From Streptomyces sp. NBC_00442 (GTDB lineage Bacteria; Actinomycetota; Actinomycetes; Streptomycetales; Streptomycetaceae): DNA of 64,000 nt. Shown piece by piece: positions 55,236 through 63,806 of the stretch. The position numbers were made by a program, and so were the translations under genes. Positions within the stretch are counted from its first letter, which is position 1. Every line of letters starts with the position of its first letter. Where the stretch lies: contig NZ_CP107918.1 of assembly GCF_036014195.1 (NCBI RefSeq), forward strand, positions 7,661,773 through 7,725,772, written 5' to 3'. The notes under the pieces are model-generated. The model was not told where the DNA came from and ran no database searches. It saw only the letters and a list, made by a program, of their open reading frames with translations.

Positions 55236-56044
55236 ATGCCATACCTGCCGCTCGCCCCTTGCCGGCCCGCCCGCGACGCGGCCCGCTCCCGTCGCCGCGC
55301 AAGGACCACTACTTGTCGCTGCCCGACGCGCACGTGATGGGCACATCGGCGTTGAAGGAGACGCTGGCCAATCTCGGGGAGGTGATCGCCGCGCGCGGGA
55401 TGATGTGTGTCTACGGGGCGGCGGGGCTGGGCAAGACGATGTCGGTCAACGCCTCGCTGCGGGAGCTGGCGCCGGGCGCGACGCGCCGGATTGAGTTCCG
55501 AGGCCGGCCCACCGTGCTGGACATCCGACACAACCTGTTCAACGTGCTTGAACTGCCGGGCAGCCCGCCCAGGCAGCCGACCGCGTTCGACACCCTGCTG
55601 AAAGACGTGCTGGCCGAACAGTTCCGCGTGCTGGTCTGTGATGAGGCGCAGTGGCTGCGGGAGGAGTCCTTCGAGTACTTCCGGCACCTGTTCGACGACC
55701 TGTACACCGATATCGCGGTGGTCTTCGTCGGCGGCGGCAACACCTACGACGTGCTGAGCCGCAAGGACATGCTGGCCTCCCGGGTGCACATCTGGCAGGA
55801 GTTTCGTCCGCTGACCCGCGAGGAGGTCCTGACCACGATCCCCGCCTACCACCCGGTGTGGCACGGCGTGGATGGCGATGACCTGCTGTACTGCGATGAC
55901 GTGGCCGCCCATGGCGTCTTCCGCACCTGGGCCAAGATCACCTACCACTTGGGGCGGGCCCTGGATGCCACCCCGGATCTCGAGGTCAACCGGGACCTGC
56001 TGCGCTGGGTCTTCAGCAAGCTCGGCCGCCGCACCCGGCCGTGA
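55232..56044 (+). CDS. TnsC/TniB-like AAA+ transposition ATPase
   Basis: A 270-residue ATP-dependent regulator that in Tn7-like systems forms filaments on target DNA and activates the transposase. Walker A is 'CVYGAAGLGKTMSVNASL' (about residues 60-77), Walker B 'FRVLVCDEAQWLREESFEYF', then 'IAVVFVGGGNTYDVLSRKDM' (sensor I), 'LASRVHIWQEFRPLTREEVL' (arginine finger) and a C-terminal lid helix. Starts at ATG 55232, overlapping the transposase stop by four bases. Length and order (TnsB then TnsC) fit a compact Tn7/Tn5053 core. Confidence 0.92.
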   Translation: MNAIPAARPLPARPRRGPLPSPRKDHYLSLPDAHVMGTSALKETLANLGEVIAARGMMCVYGAAGLGKTMSVNASLRELAPGATRRIEFRGRPTVLDIRHNLFNVLELPGSPPRQPTAFDTLLKDVLAEQFRVLVCDEAQWLREESFEYFRHLFDDLYTDIAVVFVGGGNTYDVLSRKDMLASRVHIWQEFRPLTREEVLTTIPAYHPVWHGVDGDDLLYCDDVAAHGVFRTWAKITYHLGRALDATPDLEVNRDLLRWVFSKLGRRTRP

Positions 56045-56110
56045 GTACTTCCGGACCCGTCCGCATCTGCCCGCCGCACCCTGGCGCCGACGAAACGACG
56101 CCGGAGACCT

Positions 56111-57250
56111 GTGAACAACACATTCCCTGATGTCACCGTCCTGCTCGACCCCAGTGACGACGCTGCTGTGACCCGTGCGGCGCTCGCCGGGCACGACCCG
56201 GCGGCCGGCTGTGTCACCGTCCACCCCACGCCGGGTACGACCAGCGACCGCTACTTCGCCCACGACCTCCTGGTGGCGCTGGGCAAACCCGCGCACCTCC
56301 CGGGCTTCCCAGATGCGCGCGCCCCGGTGTGGGAGGCCGCCACAGCCTGGCTAGCGGCGCTTCCCGTAGAACGCCTGACGATCCTTCGTGCTCACCTGCT
56401 CACCCGAATCCGCCTGCAACGCCTGCTCGACCTGCGGGCGTTCACCGGAGCGCACCTGGTCCTGGTGTGCCACCGCTCCCGTCCGACCGCTGCCCTGCGC
56501 GACGCTCTCACCGACGTGCCCCACACGCTCGTCCAGGCTTCGGCCGCCGGCGACCTCCTCGCCGGGGCGGCCGCTCCTGGCCCGGACCGCCCCGCCGTGT
56601 CGCCGCGGGCTGCCGGCCGCTGGATCACCGTGCCGGCGCTTCAGCGGCTGGCGGAATGGGACGGTGAGGACCACTGCATCGGATGCCTCCCACCGCCGAT
56701 CAGATGGCGCTACCGGCCCCGACCGCGGCCGTGCTCGTCACAGACCACCGCGGAGATCATCCGCCGCATCCACGGCGCCACCGCACACCCCCGTCTCGCT
56801 GCCGCGCTGGCGGTAGGGGTCTTCACCGGCGCCGCTGGGCAGCAACTGGGCACCGCGCGCCTGGCGGACTGGCGCGAGGAAACCTCCACCCTGGCCTTGC
56901 ACGACCCCCTCGGGCAGACCGACGGCTGCGCCACGCACCTCGTTCCTTCCTGGTCGACCGTCTTCCTGCACGCCGCTGCCCGCTTCACCCGCCTCACCCC
57001 CGCACCCGGCACACCCCTGCTTATTCGTCCCGAGGAGCACTCCGGCCTGCTTCGGCTCGCCGAAGAGGCCCGGCTGCGCCCACCCCAGCCCAGCGCTGAC
57101 CAGGAGCGCGGCACCGTTCCTGCTCGCGGGATCGAGTGGTTCTACCGCGAGCTGACAGAGTCAGGCATCGACGCAGAGGCCCCCCAGCACACCCGGCGTC
57201 CGCGTCTGCGTGTACGGCCTGTCAACAAGCCCCAGGCCAGCACATCATGA
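56111..57250 (+). CDS. Third gene of the Tn7-like operon, unknown family (possible target selector)
   Basis: A 379-residue soluble protein starting at GTG 56111 with GGAGA upstream, 66 bases after the TnsC-like gene and therefore in its operon. The N-terminal half (1-170) has an alternating beta-alpha pattern ('TSDRYFAHDLLVALGKPAHL', 'VERLTILRAHLLTRI', 'GAHLVLVCHRSRP') like a P-loop fold without a Walker A. The centre has a CxxC near 'DHCIGCLPPPIRWRYR', and the C-terminal half (220-340) is helical ('IIRRIHGATAHPRLAAALAV', 'LRLAEEARLRPPQPS'). It is not recognisably TniQ, but its place corresponds to the target-choice factor of related elements. A truncated paralogue lies at 48640-49171 beside the second tpg. 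Confidence 0.72.
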   Translation: MNNTFPDVTVLLDPSDDAAVTRAALAGHDPAAGCVTVHPTPGTTSDRYFAHDLLVALGKPAHLPGFPDARAPVWEAATAWLAALPVERLTILRAHLLTRIRLQRLLDLRAFTGAHLVLVCHRSRPTAALRDALTDVPHTLVQASAAGDLLAGAAAPGPDRPAVSPRAAGRWITVPALQRLAEWDGEDHCIGCLPPPIRWRYRPRPRPCSSQTTAEIIRRIHGATAHPRLAAALAVGVFTGAAGQQLGTARLADWREETSTLALHDPLGQTDGCATHLVPSWSTVFLHAAARFTRLTPAPGTPLLIRPEEHSGLLRLAEEARLRPPQPSADQERGTVPARGIEWFYRELTESGIDAEAPQHTRRPRLRVRPVNKPQASTS

Positions 57251-57367
57251 CCAGGCCACGCGGAACCCGCGTGAACTGCTTGCCCTGGGCCGAGGCTGCG
57301 GGAGCCGCCGAGCGCGCGTGGACGGAAGGGTGTGCGCGCGGCGCTGCGGTGGGCCCGGCTGCCGGCT

Positions 57368-59725
57368 TCAGTTCCAGCGCATGTCGAGAGCGTTGAGCGC
57401 GTCGATGCGCTGCGGGTGCAGTCTCGCTCGGCGGGAGCGCTGGTTGGCGATCCATATCCCGAGTTTGATCTCGGTACCGCCGGTGATCTCCACATGCTGG
57501 CGGGGGACGTTCAGGTGTCCTTCGCGCCGGGCGTAGCTGGCCGCAGCGGCGAGGTTCCGCGCGAACTTGTGGTCTGGAGCGAGACGCGGCGCGCTCTGGA
57601 TGCCGCCACCACTGGGCGTCACGCTGAGCTCAGCCAGCAGCCGGCGCTGTTCCTCGTGGAGGGTGTCCCAGTTGCTGCGCTGGTGGGCCAGCCAGGCACC
57701 GACGTCTTCTCCGGCAATCATGTGACCCGGCTCGATTTCCGCTATCTCTACCGGTCCTCCCGCGGCGAGGTACCGCTTGAGGAGTGTGAAACGGCGCTGC
57801 CACACCAGCGGCCACGCGGGGCACCAGCACGGGTCCACGTCGGCCAACGCCGTCTTGCGCGTGTTGGACAACGCGCCCTTGCTGCCGACGGCAAGGCGTG
57901 CCTCCCGGCGCCGGTTGGCCAGCCACGTTCCGACCGGATAGCCGTCCATGACGGCGTCGTGCCCGGCCGCGAGGTGGCCGTGGACGGCATGGTAGGCGCG
58001 GGCCATCGACAGCCCAGCGCTGAATACATGGTCGGGGTGGCTCCACACCATGCCCAGCCTGGTCAGCGCGTCGATGCGTACGGCAGGCAGGCGGCCGGTC
58101 TTGTTGGCCTTGCGCTGCTCGGCGATCCACTGGCCCAGCGGAAATGCCCCGTCCTTGCAGAGGTAGGGGACGTTCAGGTGGCCGCGGGTCGCGTGAAAGC
58201 GGCGGGCGGCCGTCCAGCCGCGCAGCCACCCGCGGCGCTCTACGTTGATCACCCGCAGCCTGACGAACTCCGCGATGTCAGCGGGATGGCGGTCGGTGGC
58301 GAACAGCAACGGCCCCTTGGCCAGTGGGGCCGCGCCCGTGTCGTCCCCGCCGGGCCAGGCGGCGAGCCGGTCGATCACGTCAGTGTCGTGGGCGGCGAGC
58401 GCGGCCAGGACCTTGACCAGCGGCAGATACGAGCCGGATGCCAGCCAGTCCTCGCAGCGCTCGTCGGGGGACAGGAAGACCGGCACCACCAGGGAGGCGA
58501 CCTTGTCACCGCTGGGCCCCTGCCGCAGCGCGCGTCCGACCGTCTGGACGGTGTCGACGATCGACTCCCTGGGGTCGGCGAAGACCACCGCGTCCACCTC
58601 GGGGATGTCCACCCCCTCAGCCAGCACCCGGGCACTGGAGAGCACGCAGCGTTCCACCACCACCCCGTCCGCGCCCCAGCCGCGGGCGAACTGGGCCAAC
58701 ACGTCGCGCCGGTGAGCCATGCCATGGTCGCCGTGCAGCCAGCCGGACCACACCCGACGCGGATAGATCGCCGGATCCACGGCCCAGAGCTGACGGGAGG
58801 CGCCCGGCGATGCCTCGGCAAACGCGCGGGTGTCCGCGACGCGGTGATGGAACGTCATCACACGGTCGAGCTGATGGGCGGCCGCGGCTTTGAGTACGGC
58901 TGTGGTCAGCGCTTCCAGCCGCGCCGCGGCCACATCCACCTCCGCGCGCTCCTCACCCGCCGCCCCCGGCGCCAGGGCCTGGTCGCGGATCTCCATCACG
59001 ATGATCTGGTAGCGGGCCAGCAGCCCGCGGGCGATGGCTTCGGCCAGCGTCAGCCGGTACACCACCGGGCCGAACGTCGTCTCGTCGTCCATCGAGGCCA
59101 TCAGTGCCGGCCCGCTTGCGGCCTCGTCATCCCCGTCGTCCACCGCGGCCCAGGGATCGGCCACCCGCGGCGTCGCCGTCAGATACAGCCGGCGGTCCGC
59201 CGGCAGCACGGCATCGTCATGGACCGCGGCCCACGGCTTGCCCCACGGGCCCGACGTGCGGTGCGCCTCGTCCACCACCACCAAGTCCCACCGCCGAAGC
59301 CCCGAGGCGTGAGCCTCGGTGAGCACCGGCAGCGACGCGTAGGTGGCGAACACCGTCACCCGCCCCTTCCTGCCAGCCCACGCCGACAGGAGCCTCGCGT
59401 CAGTAGTGCAGCGCACCCCGGCGGCATCCAGCTCCGCGTCCGCCCGCAGCGAGCAGACCGCCACCATCGGTCCCACCCGGCCCGCCTTCCGCCAGGCGGC
59501 GACCGTCTGCACCAGCAGATCCAGCGTCGGTACCAACACCAGCACGCCACCTGTGCGCGCCACCCGCAAGGAGATGTGCGCTCCCATGAACGTCTTTCCC
59601 GTCCCGCACGCCGAGACCACCGTGGCCCGCAGACCTCCGCTGGCCGGCGGGGTGCCTGCCAAGGCGCGCGCCGCCGCGTCCACCGCCTCGACCTGATGCG
59701 CCCGCAGTACTGGCCCGCCCTGCAC
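57368..59725 (-). CDS. Telomere-type DEAD/DEAH helicase with helicase-associated domains, complete
   Basis: A 785-residue superfamily 2 helicase. All parts are present: 'VLRAHQVEAVDAAARAL' (Q-motif-like), Walker A 'VVSACGTGKTFMGAHIS', 'LVLVPTLDLLVQT', DEAH in 'WDLVVVDEAHRTSGPWGKPW', 'LYLTATPRVADPW', helicase C 'AEGVDIPEVDAVVFADPRES' with 'TVQTVGRALRQG', then HA repeats ('RGHLNVPYLCKDGAFPLGQW', 'HLNVPRQHVEITG', 'KLGIWIANQRSRRARL'). HA-repeat helicases of this type lie next to Streptomyces telomeres (TtrA-like) and are implicated in end-related conjugal transfer. It converges with the third Tn7-like gene and is a paralogue of the truncated helicase at 50749. Confidence 0.92.
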   Translation of the reverse strand: MQGGPVLRAHQVEAVDAAARALAGTPPASGGLRATVVSACGTGKTFMGAHISLRVARTGGVLVLVPTLDLLVQTVAAWRKAGRVGPMVAVCSLRADAELDAAGVRCTTDARLLSAWAGRKGRVTVFATYASLPVLTEAHASGLRRWDLVVVDEAHRTSGPWGKPWAAVHDDAVLPADRRLYLTATPRVADPWAAVDDGDDEAASGPALMASMDDETTFGPVVYRLTLAEAIARGLLARYQIIVMEIRDQALAPGAAGEERAEVDVAAARLEALTTAVLKAAAAHQLDRVMTFHHRVADTRAFAEASPGASRQLWAVDPAIYPRRVWSGWLHGDHGMAHRRDVLAQFARGWGADGVVVERCVLSSARVLAEGVDIPEVDAVVFADPRESIVDTVQTVGRALRQGPSGDKVASLVVPVFLSPDERCEDWLASGSYLPLVKVLAALAAHDTDVIDRLAAWPGGDDTGAAPLAKGPLLFATDRHPADIAEFVRLRVINVERRGWLRGWTAARRFHATRGHLNVPYLCKDGAFPLGQWIAEQRKANKTGRLPAVRIDALTRLGMVWSHPDHVFSAGLSMARAYHAVHGHLAAGHDAVMDGYPVGTWLANRRREARLAVGSKGALSNTRKTALADVDPCWCPAWPLVWQRRFTLLKRYLAAGGPVEIAEIEPGHMIAGEDVGAWLAHQRSNWDTLHEEQRRLLAELSVTPSGGGIQSAPRLAPDHKFARNLAAAASYARREGHLNVPRQHVEITGGTEIKLGIWIANQRSRRARLHPQRIDALNALDMRWN

Positions 59726-60016
59726 CTACGCCCCCATTCACCTGCGCGAACTGGCTTCCCTGCCTGCCGGCTCGTAGCGTACGAACGATGCCCCACCAGG
59801 GCCAACAGCGATCCGGCCCACAGCCCCTCTCGGGCGTCCGGATACAAGGCATTGACGACGCCGTCGCCAAGACCGCCTGGGTTTCTACTGGTCAGGTCCT
59901 GCCACGAAGTGAGGGGATATGCGTGTGTCGCATGCGTCCGCGGATGCTGGTGCATGCGGGCTCGAAACCCCACGGCCACAGACGTCTGGTGGGGAGCATG
60001 GATCGGGGTGGGGCTC
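59726..60016. other. Intergenic, divergent promoters
   Basis: No gene supported; lies between the divergent helicase and the sigma-like gene and probably holds both promoters. Confidence 0.45.
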
Positions 60017-60961
60017 GTGACAGGTGGTGCGTACGAGGAGCTGCAGACCGGCGGCTTCGGGCCGGCCACGTTCGATCTGTTGTGGCGGCTGGTGCATCAG
60101 GTGCGTCGTGCCTACGGATTTCCACCGCCTGAGGGCTACGCACAGTGGGGCAACGAAGCTGCTTATGAGGTGGTTTTGGCGATGGTGACCGCCAAGGGGC
60201 AGAAGTTCGTGACCCGCTGCTTCACGCTTACGGCAGACCAGGAATCCCTGGAACGCGTACTTCTCACCTCCATTAAGAACTACCTCATCGACGAAGCGAA
60301 GAAGACCCCCCGCGGCAAACTGCGGCGCCGTATCGCCCGGCTGATGGGCGAGGACACGGCCTACCGCAAGAGCAACGGCTCCCCGCCGCGTTGGGCGCTG
60401 GCCGACCACCCCGAAGAAGCCCTCTGGCAGGGGGACCTCGACGATCTCATCGCCCATGCCGCGCACGTCAGAGGCGTCGGCATCACCCGCTGGAACCATT
60501 CCGGCCCAACGCCCAAGCAGACCGTGCACGCCCTCAAAACCATCCTGCTCTGCGTGCTGCAGCACGCACAGGGAGCGGTAAGGGAGGAAGACCTCGCAAA
60601 GGTTCTCGAGTCCCGCTTCGAGCTCTTGGCACCGGCCCGCGTGACCCGGCTGTTCGCCGATGAGGGGACCGTCGCCGCCATCGTCGAGCAGCATGCGGCC
60701 ACTACCGCGCCGGACCCGACCGGGACGGAGGGGATCGCCGAGGACATCTGGCAGCGACTCTCACCCAACGAGCGCCTGCTGCTTCCCTACCTCGACAAGG
60801 ACGCGCATCACGCGGCGCAGCTGCTGGAGATCCGGCAGGGCCACGCAGTGCTTGTCCTGTCCAACCTCAAGACCATGCTCCGCGATGCCCTGTCGTTGGA
60901 CAGCGACCTGCAGGCAGTGATGGCCGCGCTACTGAGGCGTTGCGAAGAGGCTGCGTCGTGA
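60017..60961 (+). CDS. Sigma-70-like DNA-binding protein
   Basis: About 314 residues from GTG 60017 (GTG 60008 also possible). Residues about 40-115 look like a sigma region 2 ('RVLLTSIKNYLIDEAKKTPR', 'GKLRRRIARLMG'), and the C-terminus like a region 4/HTH ('LSPNERLLLPYLDKDAHHAA', 'LLEIRQGHAVLVLSNLKTML'). A linker with 'RWALADHPEEALWQGDLDDL' separates them. It is first in a rightward series with the next two genes (80 and 22 bases apart) and is likely a regulator of this locus. The sigma-like call is by pattern and is not certain; it could be a diverged ECF-like or anti-sigma-controlled factor. Confidence 0.65.
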   Translation: MTGGAYEELQTGGFGPATFDLLWRLVHQVRRAYGFPPPEGYAQWGNEAAYEVVLAMVTAKGQKFVTRCFTLTADQESLERVLLTSIKNYLIDEAKKTPRGKLRRRIARLMGEDTAYRKSNGSPPRWALADHPEEALWQGDLDDLIAHAAHVRGVGITRWNHSGPTPKQTVHALKTILLCVLQHAQGAVREEDLAKVLESRFELLAPARVTRLFADEGTVAAIVEQHAATTAPDPTGTEGIAEDIWQRLSPNERLLLPYLDKDAHHAAQLLEIRQGHAVLVLSNLKTMLRDALSLDSDLQAVMAALLRRCEEAAS

Positions 60962-61041
60962 ACGGCCCCAGTTACGTCGTCTGGACCCAGTGAGAAGAGA
61001 ATGCGCTGATGGACCGCAGCCGAGGAGACGGGGGAGACAGC

Positions 61042-61950
61042 ATGAGCTCTGTCCACACCACTGCCTACCAGAGGCTGGTAGCCGCCGCGGCGGGCCTGAG
61101 GGTGCCCGACGCCGTCTACCAGGTGGCCACCGCACCACCCCAGGACCCCTGCCCCGGCCACATCTGGCGTGCGGTGTGGGAAGGCACCGTCCAACTGCTT
61201 CTGATCACTACCACTGGTGCCGATGACACCGTGCGTGCCGTCCCGGTCTCCTTCGAACGGTACGCCGACGCCGACACGCTGCTCCTGCCCGCCCAGGCGA
61301 CCACTTTGGAGCAGCCACTTGCACTTTGGTGGGGCCTGGAGACCGACGTGCCGTGGTGTGTGCTGGACCGGCAGGTCAGCGAACTGACCAGCCGCCCCGG
61401 CGCCCTCACTCCCCGGACGATCGCAGACACCGTGACCGGCGCCCAGTGGGGGAGCGGTACCGTCTTGTCCGCGGCGGCCAGCGAGTACCGTGCCACCCTC
61501 ACCGACCACGTGGAGGTCCTCGCCTCGGCACGGTGGGCCCCGCAGGGGTCGGGGGGCCTCTCTCAGGTGTTTCGTGATCACGACATCACCATCCAGCATC
61601 TCGCGGCCGAACTGAAACTGCCGCCACCCCTGGCGCTGGACGTGTGGAGGGGCCAGCAGCCCCTCTCCGCCGAACAGGCCGCCACGCTCGCCGCACTCCA
61701 CGACCAGCCCGCCGACCACTTCCTCGACGCCAACCCCGCCCTACCGCCCACCGTCGTACACGAACTCAACCGGCCCCTGCGTCGCAGCCAGGTCAAGAAG
61801 CTCGCCGCTCAGTACGGCGAAACCGAACACGCCGCCCGTCTGCGCGCCGCCTACGGTGTCTACGCGCTCGCGGCACGCGAAGAAAACCGCACCCAGCCGA
61901 ACTGGACTGCACGCACCGACCGCTACTTCGAACTCCTCCTGGACGAATAG
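61042..61950 (+). CDS. Regulator-like protein upstream of ImmA/IrrE peptidase
   Basis: 302 residues from ATG 61042, behind GGGGGAGA (ATG 61009 would add 11). The N-terminal 150 residues are beta-rich ('GHIWRAVWEGTVQLLLITTT', 'RYADADTLLLPAQATTLEQP'). From about 185 a helix-turn-helix-like segment follows ('HDITIQHLAAELKLPPPLAL', 'VWRGQQPLSAEQAATLAALH'), resembling XRE/HigA-type proteins. The next gene is an ImmA/IrrE peptidase 22 bases on; such pairs usually consist of a repressor and the protease that cleaves it, so this is probably the repressor/substrate. No exact family recognised. Confidence 0.65.
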   Translation: MSSVHTTAYQRLVAAAAGLRVPDAVYQVATAPPQDPCPGHIWRAVWEGTVQLLLITTTGADDTVRAVPVSFERYADADTLLLPAQATTLEQPLALWWGLETDVPWCVLDRQVSELTSRPGALTPRTIADTVTGAQWGSGTVLSAAASEYRATLTDHVEVLASARWAPQGSGGLSQVFRDHDITIQHLAAELKLPPPLALDVWRGQQPLSAEQAATLAALHDQPADHFLDANPALPPTVVHELNRPLRRSQVKKLAAQYGETEHAARLRAAYGVYALAAREENRTQPNWTARTDRYFELLLDE

Positions 61951-61972
61951 AGAAGAGAGAGGTACGCCCGAG

Positions 61973-62998
61973 GTGGTCAACTACGTGCTCGCCGGCGCCG
62001 CCCGGATCCAGGCCGCCGCCATAATCACAGAACTCGACGCAGCCCGCCCCGGCGCCATCGAGCGCCTGACACAAGGCGCCCTCGCAGAATTGCGGATCTG
62101 GCCCGAGCTCACAGTCAAAGACGTTCCCGAGAACGAGACGGCACCAGGCTGCAGCGTTGCCGGAGCGTACGACTACGGCCCCCCACCTCGCTTGTCCATC
62201 GCCACCTCCGCCAGCCACGCACGGCGGGACTTCACCGCCCTGCACGAACTCGGTCACCACCTGCAGAAGACCAGCTTCGACCTCATGGAGCCCTTCAGCA
62301 GGGAAGCCGACGGCGGCGTCCTCCTCGAAGACGCCGCCTGCGACGCGTTCGCCGCCCAGATCCTGATCCCCACGCACCTCGTCGAGCAGCACGTGGACGC
62401 CGTAGGGCCCACCGCCTCAGCGATCACCCGCCTGTGGGAGTCGAGCAGCGCCTCCCGCATGGCCGTCTGCGTGCGAGCAGCCCAGTACCTCCCCGCCCCC
62501 GGTCACGTTCTTCTCCTCGACCCTGACGGACACCTCGCTTTCGCCGCCTCCCACGGCCTGCCACCCCTGCGGCGCGGCAGCTTCCAAGGCGACATCCCCG
62601 TCATCGACCGAGCCCTGACCGGCTACGGCCGCGCGCAAGGACGAACCCAGATCCGCTACCGCGACGGCATCCTTGGACGCGAACTGCACACTGACACCGC
62701 CCCCATGGGCGGCTACACCGTCGCCGTGCTCGTCACCGACTCCGCCCCCTGGCGCGCCTTCACCCCACCCACCCCCGACACCGGCCCCCAGTCACGCAAC
62801 TACGACTGCGCGAACTGCGACGAGCACTACCGTTCCTTCGAACCCGCCTGCCCGCGCTGCCGCGTTCCCCGATGCCCCGACTGTGGTCGCTGCGCCTGCC
62901 CGCTCCGCACCCCCGGCCGCACCTGCCCAGGATGCTTCATCGTGCATCCGCCCGCCATGTTCCCCACGGACAGCGGCCGCTGCCTCGACTGCTCCTGA
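61973..62998 (+). CDS. ImmA/IrrE-family metallopeptidase with C-terminal zinc ribbons
   Basis: 341 residues from GTG 61973. The zinc peptidase motif HELGHH lies at about residues 90-95 ('DFTALHELGHHLQKTSFDLM'), with a downstream 'LEDAACDAFAAQILIPTHLV' holding the third ligand Glu/Asp, as in ImmA/IrrE enzymes that cleave XRE or DdrO-type repressors after a stress signal. Unusually, the C-terminus (about 280-341) adds many CxxC pairs ('NYDCANCDEHYRSF', 'CPRCRVPRCPDCGRCACP', 'TCPGCF'), i.e. two to three zinc ribbons that may sense or bind nucleic acid or protein. The gene directly follows its presumed repressor and precedes the ubiquitin-like genes. Confidence 0.88.
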   Translation: MVNYVLAGAARIQAAAIITELDAARPGAIERLTQGALAELRIWPELTVKDVPENETAPGCSVAGAYDYGPPPRLSIATSASHARRDFTALHELGHHLQKTSFDLMEPFSREADGGVLLEDAACDAFAAQILIPTHLVEQHVDAVGPTASAITRLWESSSASRMAVCVRAAQYLPAPGHVLLLDPDGHLAFAASHGLPPLRRGSFQGDIPVIDRALTGYGRAQGRTQIRYRDGILGRELHTDTAPMGGYTVAVLVTDSAPWRAFTPPTPDTGPQSRNYDCANCDEHYRSFEPACPRCRVPRCPDCGRCACPLRTPGRTCPGCFIVHPPAMFPTDSGRCLDCS

Positions 62999-63154
62999 CA
63001 CCCCGTAGGGCTCGCCCGCCACGTACTCCCGGCTACCCGCGAGTTACGTCGTCCGTCCCAGGCGAAGCACCCCACCCAGGGTGCTCACGGAACCCGGGCG
63101 CCGGTCGCGGGAACCCGTTGGAGCGTTGCCGGCAGGAACGGCAGGAACAGCAAC

Positions 63155-63439
63155 ATGGCTATCCAGATCACCGCGGTGCGCCTGACGGCCGGCGGCACCA
63201 CGCACGAGCACATCACCCACCTGTGGTGGACCAACCAAACCTCCGGCGACACCGGCAACAGCACCCGGGCGCAGATCGTCGACTGGATTGAGAACAAATC
63301 CGGCAAGGCCTACACCAGCGACGCGGCTGGACACCGCACGGAGGTCGCCGTCGTCACGCCCGCCCGGGGCGAGAAGCACCTGCGGACCCACGCCGACGGC
63401 GTATGGACCAACAACCTCCTCGCCCTTCCCCGGCGCTGA
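63155..63439 (+). CDS. DUF3892 protein
   Basis: A 94-residue protein starting at ATG 63155 after GGCAGGAACAGCAAC. It matches the small DUF3892 fold: 'AIQITAVRLTAGGTTHEHIT', 'HLWWTNQTSGDTGNSTRAQI', then 'VDWIENKSGKAYTSD', 'TEVAVVTPARGEKHLRTHAD' and 'GVWTNNLLALP'. Function of the family is unknown; it is often found near ubiquitin-like or toxin-related loci. It lies 156 bases after the peptidase and 106 bases before the multiubiquitin gene, in the same direction. Confidence 0.8.
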   Translation: MAIQITAVRLTAGGTTHEHITHLWWTNQTSGDTGNSTRAQIVDWIENKSGKAYTSDAAGHRTEVAVVTPARGEKHLRTHADGVWTNNLLALPRR

Positions 63440-63545
63440 CCCGCCACCGTCGACCGGCCGTCTGACGCGCCGCCCACACGGCGGCGCGCCAGACGCCCCG
63501 GCACCCACCACTCTGAACACACGCTCCCCACTTCAGGAGGACCCC

Positions 63546-63806
63546 ATGTCCCAGGAAACCCACGGGCACAAGTCCGTCACGATCATCGTCAACGCCCGTC
63601 CCCACACCTGGGAGGCGAAGGAGATCACCTACGAGCAGGTCGTCGACCTCGCCTACCCCGGCCAGCAGCCGAACGAGCAGGACACCTACACCGTCCGCTA
63701 CAGCCGCGGCCACGGAGGCCACGGAACGGGCAGCCTCACCGCCGGCCACAGCGTCCGAGTGAAGAAGGAGATGGTCTTCGATGCCTACCGGACCTCTCGC
63801 TCGTGA
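63546..63806 (+). CDS. Multiubiquitin-like domain protein (ubiquitin-fold modifier)
   Basis: An 86-residue protein from ATG 63546 with AGGAGG upstream. It is a single beta-grasp unit: 'SVTIIVNARPHTWEAKEITY', 'EQVVDLAYPG', 'DTYTVRYSRGHGGHGTGSLT', 'AGHSVRVKKEMVFDAYRTS'. This is the pattern of bacterial multi-ubiquitin-like proteins that serve as the modifier in ThiF(E1)-E2-JAB conjugation operons. Here there is one domain and no diglycine at the end, so a processing or non-covalent role is possible. The next gene (E1-like) overlaps it by 26 bases. Confidence 0.82.
   Translation: MSQETHGHKSVTIIVNARPHTWEAKEITYEQVVDLAYPGQQPNEQDTYTVRYSRGHGGHGTGSLTAGHSVRVKKEMVFDAYRTSRS

Noticed and set aside
57332..60016. 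Long plus-strand open sequence in frame with the sigma-like gene
   Set aside because: It lies antisense to the complete helicase and has shadow composition; the real gene begins near 60017.
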